From Acanthochlamys bracteata (Eukaryota > Streptophyta > Magnoliopsida > Pandanales > Velloziaceae), in NCBI GenBank assembly GCA_019914995.1, contig CM034145.1:4471262-4535261 (forward strand): 64,000 nucleotides of DNA, given 5' to 3'. The position numbers and the translations under genes are program-made. A model generated the notes under the pieces. The model was not told the DNA's origin. It saw only the letters and a program-made list of their open reading frames with translations, and did not search any database. Position 1 is the stretch's first letter. Every line of letters starts with the position of its first letter. Below are positions 58,251-64,000 of the stretch, one piece after another.

Positions 58251-61200
58251 ATGGGTTCATTCGAAGACCCTGAATGGGGACAAGATGAGTTCTCCATGAG
58301 AGAACCATTACTCAATAATCAGCAACAGCAGCATGAACACAGAATCAATCTTCACAGGCTTGCATCTAATACTACTTCGCAGGTCGCTATCGTTGGTTCA
58401 AATCTCTGCCCGATCGAATCACTTGACTATGAGTATGTTAAGCATCTAAGCTTTGTTGCGACTTTAGTTACACCGAATTGCTTTTGAGTTCAAAAAGTTT
58501 TTAGTTATTCAGTGTCTGGAACTGAGATTTTGGTACCGGTGTTGATATTTGATAAACAGTTTAATCGAAATGCTTAAGCTGTATGGTAATTCTATTGATG
58601 TTCATGTTAACATTTCATCTCAGTGTACTTTGATTCTAGTGCTGGGTGTTGATGTTGAATGTACTATTTGAAAGTTAAGGTGTTTAGAGAAGATTGTCTG
58701 GATGATTCAAGATCGTATAGTGATTTCTTTACTACTATATTATATGATGGTTATGAGTCTGCCCTATTACTCGATGACCTTTTGTTTCACTCGTGTCATA
58801 AAAATTCTCTCCTCATTTGATATTAGGAATTGAACAACAACTCAACCCAAATGATCAAATTCTTATGTTAAAGACCATCACTTCATGTTGGTTTCTGATG
58901 CTTGCTTATTGGTGTTCTTTCAAGTGTGGAGTAAGACTCTTCATCATTGTAAGTTTGTCATTTGGGGCTTTTGGCTTTGTATAGGTTGATAGAGAATGAT
59001 TACTTTAAGCAAGACTGGCGAAGCCGTGAGAAGATTCATATTGCACAGTATGTTGCTCTCAAATGGACACTTTGCTTCCTTATTGGCATCCTTACAGGTT
59101 GTGTTGGCTTCTTCAATAACCTTGCAGTCGAGAATGTTGCTGGCATCAAGTTTGTTGTTACTTCCAACATGATGCTCGCAAAGAAGTAAGTCGTTTGTGT
59201 TCCGGTAGAACTTCAGACTAATAGAATGTACCTACACTTGTTCTGATTTTGTGGAAGTGGGCTGCGTGTTCACTTGGTCTCTAATGTATAGTCCATGTTT
59301 ATTGGTAGATATATGTGGGCGTTTGGTGTGTTTGCAGTCTCCAACTTTGTGCTCACAATGTTTGCTACGGTGCTCACTATATGCTTTTCCCCTGCTGCTG
59401 CTGGATCAGGCATACCTGAAGTGAAGGCATATTTGAATGGTGTTGATGCGCCTAATGTCTTCTCTTGGAGAACACTGGTTGTTAAGGTAATATATTACAC
59501 TAAACTTGTCAAATAGGACAAAAGGAAGATCAAGCATTTGAAATTGGGCAGTAGCTTTTTGGTGAAAATATTTAAAATTAAATATTGACTACAATTCACA
59601 AGTGCCTTAGAAACAAGGATGGAAATTGTGGGTTTTGTAATATGCTCCATCATGTTTAAAAGAAATGTTCTGGTGTTTGAGATATACATTGCTGAACTTT
59701 GGTGGGTATACTAAGTTTCTTATTGATGCTGCCTAGTTATAGTGAAGATCTCATTATATTGTGATATTTTAGATAGTCTCTTGTGTTTAGTTTCTTCTCG
59801 AGTCTTGCTGGAACCTACCTGAAAACTTTCTTCTGCACACTTATCCTCTGTATTTTGTCAAATCTATAAACCTTTAAATGTAATGTAACTCACATCAAAT
59901 CATTTTTTGTTCATTTTACTATGAACCCTATATGTACATGCGTAATTACATACTATTGGCATGAGACTAGTTGATCCTTTTCTATGTTTTTCGTGTACAT
60001 CAACTAAATGGAATCTGAGAAGAGTTCCCTCTTGGTTATTGAAATCTAGATCCTTGGTAGCATTGCAGCTGTCTCGTCATCTCTACATGTAGGCAAGGCA
60101 GGACCCTTGGTGCATTCTGGTGCATGTATTGCTGCTTTGTTGGGCCAAGGTGGATCTAGTAAGTATGGCATGACATGCAGATGGCTCAGATACTTCAAGA
60201 ATGACAGAGATAGGCGTGATCTTGTAACATGTGGAGCTGGAGCTGGCATTGCTGCTGCTTTCCGTGCACCAGTTGGTGGCGTTCTATTTGCACTTGAATC
60301 GCTTTCATCATGGTAATATGTATGTCTTATGTAGGCTCCCGTTATGTATATTATGTATTTCACAGTGATTTATCAATATTTCAGTTATAAAATTCAAGTC
60401 TCTCTATTGGAACGACTTTTGGTGCTCTAGTTATCTAATCATTCTTGACATTGCAGGTGGAGAAGTGCCTTGCTTTGGAGAGCATTCTTCACCACAGCAA
60501 TTGTCGCGGTTGTCCTTAGGGCACTAATAGATGTCTGTTTTAGTGGCAAGTGCGGCTTATTCGGAAAGGGTGGACTGATTATGTTTGATGTAACTTCTTC
60601 ATACACTTCTTATCATGTTGCAGACTTGCCTGCAGTAATCGTTCTTGGAGTTATTGGAGGAATACTAGGCAGTTTATACAACTATCTCTTGGAGAAGGTC
60701 CTGCGTATCTACACTGTCATTCATGAGTAAGCGTTTTTTCCTACACCAGTCCTTCTATTAGTTGTCATTGGTAGTAATTAGCTAAAAACTGCATAGTTTT
60801 CCCTTCATACGCAAAAGTTCTTATTGGATCACTTCTTAATGTTTCTTCCAGTAAATACGTAGAAACCTATTTCTTAATTCCTGCTTTTGGAATTTCTTCT
60901 TGTAATTGCTTGAAATTAGTTTGATGAAGCTTTATCCTATTGCTACATTTTGTTGAATGCTTCTGCAACTTCACGAGCTAATATTTAATTTCTTTCAGGA
61001 GAGGCACATTTAACAAATTGCTTCTTGCTGCCACTGTGTCAATCTTCACATCTTGTTGCATATTTGGTTTACCTTGGCTTGCAGCTTGTAAACCTTGCCC
61101 TTCAGGAATAAGGGAAGCTTGCCCTTCGATCGGGAGGTCTGGCAACTTTAAGAAGTTTCAGTGCCGTATGGACCAGTATAATGATCTTGCAAGCCTATTC

Positions 61201-62381
61201 TTCAATACCAATGACAACACCATCAGAAACCTCTTCAGTGCTGGCACAGATGCTGAGTTCCAGACATCTTCTATCATAATGTTTCTCATTGTCTCATACT
61301 TTCTTGGTATCCTAAGCTATGGCATTGCTGCACCTTCAGGTCTTTTCGTTCCTGTTATTCTGACTGGTGCAACTTATGGGCGTCTCATTGGTATGCTTAT
61401 GGGCAAAAATTCCACTCTTGATCATGGTCTCTTCGCAGTGCTTGGTTCTGCTTCTTTGCTAGGGGGATCAATGAGAGTGACTGTATCTGTGTGCGTTGTT
61501 ATTCTAGAGTTAACCAACAATCTCCTACTACTTCCCCTGGTTATGCTGGTTCTGCTTATTTCTAAGACCGTGGCTGACATTTTTAATGGGAATATCTATG
61601 ACATAATTGTGAAATTGAAGGGGCTACCTTATCTTGAATCACATGCAGAGCCCTATATGAGGCAGCTAACAGTTGGTGATGTGGTAACAGGCCCCTTGCA
61701 AATCTTCAATGGCATTGAGAAAGTTGGAAATGTAGTGCATGTTTTGAAGACAACAGGTCATCATGGTTTTCCAGTTATCGATGAGCCTCCTTTTTCTGAG
61801 TCACCCGCGTTGTTTGGCCTGATTCTTCGCTCACACCTCCTCACTTTACTGAAGAAAAAATGCTTCTCGCCTACCCCGACATTGTCAATTATTGATGATC
61901 CAGGAGAAATTTCAGCTGATGATTTTTCTAAGCGTAGCTCTGGGAGAAATGATAAGATTGAAGACATAAAACTTACAGAGGAAGAGATGGAGATGTACAT
62001 TGATCTACACCCATTTACAAACACGTCCCCTTATACTGTGGTAGAGACCATGTGTTTGGCAAAAGCTCTCATATCTTTCAGGGAAGTCGGATTGCGGCAT
62101 TTACTGGTTATTCCCAAATCCCCAAGTGTAAGCAATTCATTCAAAGGTTTACTTCTTGTTAGTTGAGTTCTTCGCTTTAATTTCCTGTAAATTGAATGTT
62201 TTGTCTCCAATTGCAGAGGGTGCCTGTAGTTGGAATATTAACAAGGCATGATTTTATGCCTGAACACATATTTGGCTTGCATCCATTATTGGCTAGGAGC
62301 AGATGGAGGAAGCTTCGGTTTGGGAGGCTCTCCTTGAAATTCTTTATGGGTCCTCTGGTCATTCTTCGAGATAGTTTTTGA
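58251..62381 (+). CDS. CLC-family anion transporter/channel (plant CLC-c/g group)
   Basis: CLC proteins move chloride or nitrate across endomembranes, usually the tonoplast in this group. Seven exons, 58251-58432, 58985-59185, 59309-59486, 60050-60312, 60457-60726, 60999-62127 and 62217-62381, join in frame with GT-AG borders to 795 residues, the family norm. The start at 58251 opens MGSFEDPEWGQDEFS. Selectivity motif GSGIPE (160-165) has Ser161, as in chloride-type plant CLCs, not the Pro of nitrate-selective CLC-a. The next motif is GKAGPLVH (202-209): the gating glutamate of GKEGP is Ala204. FALESLSSWW has Ser271 where most exchangers have the second Glu of FALEE (proton glutamate). Further motifs: GKGGLIMFDV, GGILGSLYN, YGIAAPSGLFVPVILTGA, the IYDIIVKLKGLPYLE end of the membrane part, and two CBS domains (about 586-680 and 705-765, the last GILTRHDFMPEH). 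Gating Ala also occurs in CLC-g proteins as I recall, so CLC-g is the likeliest assignment. No breaks are visible. Confidence 0.95.
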
Positions 62382-63451
62382 AGAATCAACATTTCCAGGG
62401 TAAAGTAAATGGTTCGAGATAAGTTTTATCCTATTGACATTTAAAGAAACATCGCAGCATGCTCCAGTATAAAATCATGTTTCAGAGGAGATGAGATTGC
62501 TCTTCTTCCCGTCAATTGTGCAGAAGCCTTCATTTATACAGTGATTAAAGAGCACCATTATTCCTCTTTCTATAGTTTTATCATTTTCAGAATATAGCAA
62601 ATTGGCAATTTTCTTCTTTGCTATAATAATTGTGTTTATAGTAGTAACTCATATGTGGTAATAATTGCCAGAAATATTTATCATAGTATTTATTTTGGTG
62701 AACATAAATTAGAAACTCATTCATTTTCATTTTTGCGTTTTTTTCTAAGGTAGAAAAATTTGCTTGTTAAGCATTTTTCATAGAGTCATATAACCTCAAC
62801 AGAAAGAACACTTCAATGCAGTCGATAAATGTCTTTTTTATACACTTGACAATATTGCCAATAGAAGTGTTTTCCATCAATAATTCGTCGATGAGTTATC
62901 TTGGCTAGACAGGAACAACACTTTCAAAAAAAAAAAATTTCCACTACAGATGAATAATCTGACAATTGCATTTGGGCGTGTCTACGTTACCCGGAAGTGA
63001 CTGTTTTTTATGTTTTTAACCAAGCATTACTTCTAGATAACTTCTTATATTTTGACCAAAAATGTGTGGCCAGCACGTAGCAGCACTTCTAATGTCAGCC
63101 AAATAATCTACCGTATGATATAATAGGCGTTATCCTGTCAATCTAATTCATCCACATTCTCTTTTTCTAATGCAGAAAACTTTCCTCTGATCAACTCCCT
63201 TGATATATATTATATAATACACAGAAACACAATGATGATCTGATACTTTTAAAAAAACTAGAGAAATTTTCTTTGGATATCCAAGATTAGAATGCCGAAT
63301 CTCAAAAGCTCCACAAATACTACCAGAGATTTCTCAAAGGCCGCTGATAAAAAAGCTTACAATCTAAAAGTTGCTCTTGATAAACATTCTCAAACTCAAA
63401 TAAACACAACAATAAAAAGAAGAAGAAGAAGAAGAAGAAGAAAGCAATGCC
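62382..63451. other. Convergent 3' region between the CLC and molybdopterin synthase genes
   Basis: The 3' UTR of the CLC gene (ending probably by about 62650, after AATAAT-type signals) and that of CNX6 (right part). AT-rich, no gene seen. The ORF at 63292-63489 overlaps the CNX6 3' end in antisense and includes the GAA-type repeat. Confidence 0.6.
63418..63442. repeat. (AGA)n trinucleotide repeat in the CNX6 3' UTR
   Basis: Eight or nine AGA units ten bases beyond the CNX6 stop codon (TTC on the transcript strand). Confidence 0.9.
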
Positions 63452-64000
63452 TTAGCTGCGCTTCTTCTTCTCCGCATCTTCTTCATTAGCAATAACTCTC
63501 ACCTTATGCCCGCAGCAGGACTGTTGCTCCGTATCATCGGCGGGGACGCCGGATTCAAAGAACTCTTTGTTCTCTTTCCAAACCTCACCATCTTCATAAA
63601 CCTCTTTCTTCCAAATCGGCACAGAAGCTTTCAACCCATCAATCAGAAACCGGCACGCATCCATCGCCGGACCTCTATGCTCCGCCGATACCGCCACGAG
63701 GACACTCGCTTCCCCTACAGGTACAACACCAAGCCGGTGCGCCACTGATACCTTCTTCAATTGCCACGTGGCACGTGCGCTGGCGCAGAGGGTCGCGAGC
63801 TGGCGGAGCGCCATGGATGTGTAAGCTTCGTAACGGAGCTCTAGTACCCGGCGGCCGTTGAATGTTTCTCTTGTGGTTCCAATGAAGGTAGAGAGACCAC
63901 CGGCGGATGGGTCACGAACGAAGTCGACGTAGCGGGATTCGTCGAGTTGGGAAGGCGGGAACGGGTTGGATATTTCGATTAGGGTTTTGTCGTCTGGTTG
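63452..64000 (-). CDS. CNX6: Molybdopterin synthase large (catalytic) subunit, MoaE type (5' end outside window)
   Basis: This subunit (MOCS2B/CNX6) works with the MoaD-type small subunit to insert two sulfurs into cyclic pyranopterin monophosphate in molybdenum cofactor synthesis, in the cytosol. The frame is open from the right edge to the stop at 63452, giving 182 residues without an intron. Visible motifs in order: IEISNPFPPSQLDESRYVDF, STFIGTTRETFNGR, LELRYEAYTSMA, VAHRLGVVPVGEASVLVAVS, EHRGPAMDACRFLIDGLK and PIWKKEVYEDGEVWKEN; the paired Lys of PIWKKE holds the catalytic lysine. After this the protein adds about 30 residues rich in charged residues ending AEKKKRS, as in plant homologues. 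Only a few N-terminal residues are missing. No fault is visible. Confidence 0.95.
   Translation of the reverse strand, partial: QPDDKTLIEISNPFPPSQLDESRYVDFVRDPSAGGLSTFIGTTRETFNGRRVLELRYEAYTSMALRQLATLCASARATWQLKKVSVAHRLGVVPVGEASVLVAVSAEHRGPAMDACRFLIDGLKASVPIWKKEVYEDGEVWKENKEFFESGVPADDTEQQSCCGHKVRVIANEEDAEKKKRS

Noticed and set aside
63506..63748. ORF antisense to CNX6
   Set aside because: Mirror of the MoaE reading frame.

Overview
This is a plant nuclear window, almost certainly from a eudicot. The genes have many introns with GT-AG borders, the intergenic DNA is very AT-rich and full of small inverted-repeat elements, there are two Ty1/copia retrotransposons, and the genes include a legumin-type 11S seed globulin, a plant GT47 glycosyltransferase and a tonoplast-type CLC. 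I cannot name the species from sequence alone.

Layout, left to right. At 1.2-9.0 kb (minus) are the first eleven exons of NAA35/MAK10, the auxiliary subunit of the NatC N-terminal acetyltransferase; the rest lies off the left edge. At 10.3-11.0 kb (plus) is a decayed, intronless copy of a 20S proteasome alpha-4 (PAC) gene. At 12.1-13.1 kb (minus) is a broken GT47 exostosin-type gene. At 13.9-20.06 kb is an old Ty1/copia element with short LTRs, heavily mutated and split by an unrelated insert of about 1.25 kb; its right LTR ends about 180 bp before the TATA box of an apparently intact 11S globulin gene (20.3-22.0 kb, plus). At 23.0-28.3 kb is a complete but mutated Tnt1-type copia element with 571/572-bp LTRs and a perfect GAAAT target duplication. 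Just downstream (28.4-28.7 kb) is the 5' fragment of a class I glutamine amidotransferase gene. The stretch 29-35 kb is gene-poor, with a probable solo LTR and a tandem 0.63-kb duplication. At 35.0-36.9 kb (minus) is an intact four-exon GT47 gene. At 39.9-44.3 kb (minus) is a pseudogene of a DMT/SLC35F-type transporter carrying a hAT-like insertion. The stretch 44.3-55.4 kb holds small AT-rich elements, a possible chromovirus LTR and a sugar-transporter (STP) gene fragment. At 55.4-56.5 kb (minus) is a single-exon ARM-repeat gene. At 58.25-62.4 kb (plus) is an intact seven-exon CLC anion transporter gene. At the right edge (63.45-64.0 kb, minus) is most of the MoaE-type large subunit of molybdopterin synthase (CNX6/MOCS2B).

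The genes do not form a pathway; this is ordinary plant gene neighbourhood. What stands out is decay and insertion: five broken host-gene copies lie among six genes that still read open in what is visible. The best leads are the CLC protein, which lacks both the gating glutamate and the proton glutamate; the 11S gene, whose first intron appears to begin with GC and is entirely open in frame; and an extra 17-codon exon in NAA35. No CRISPR, operon or prokaryotic system is present, and I saw no convincing novel multi-gene system.
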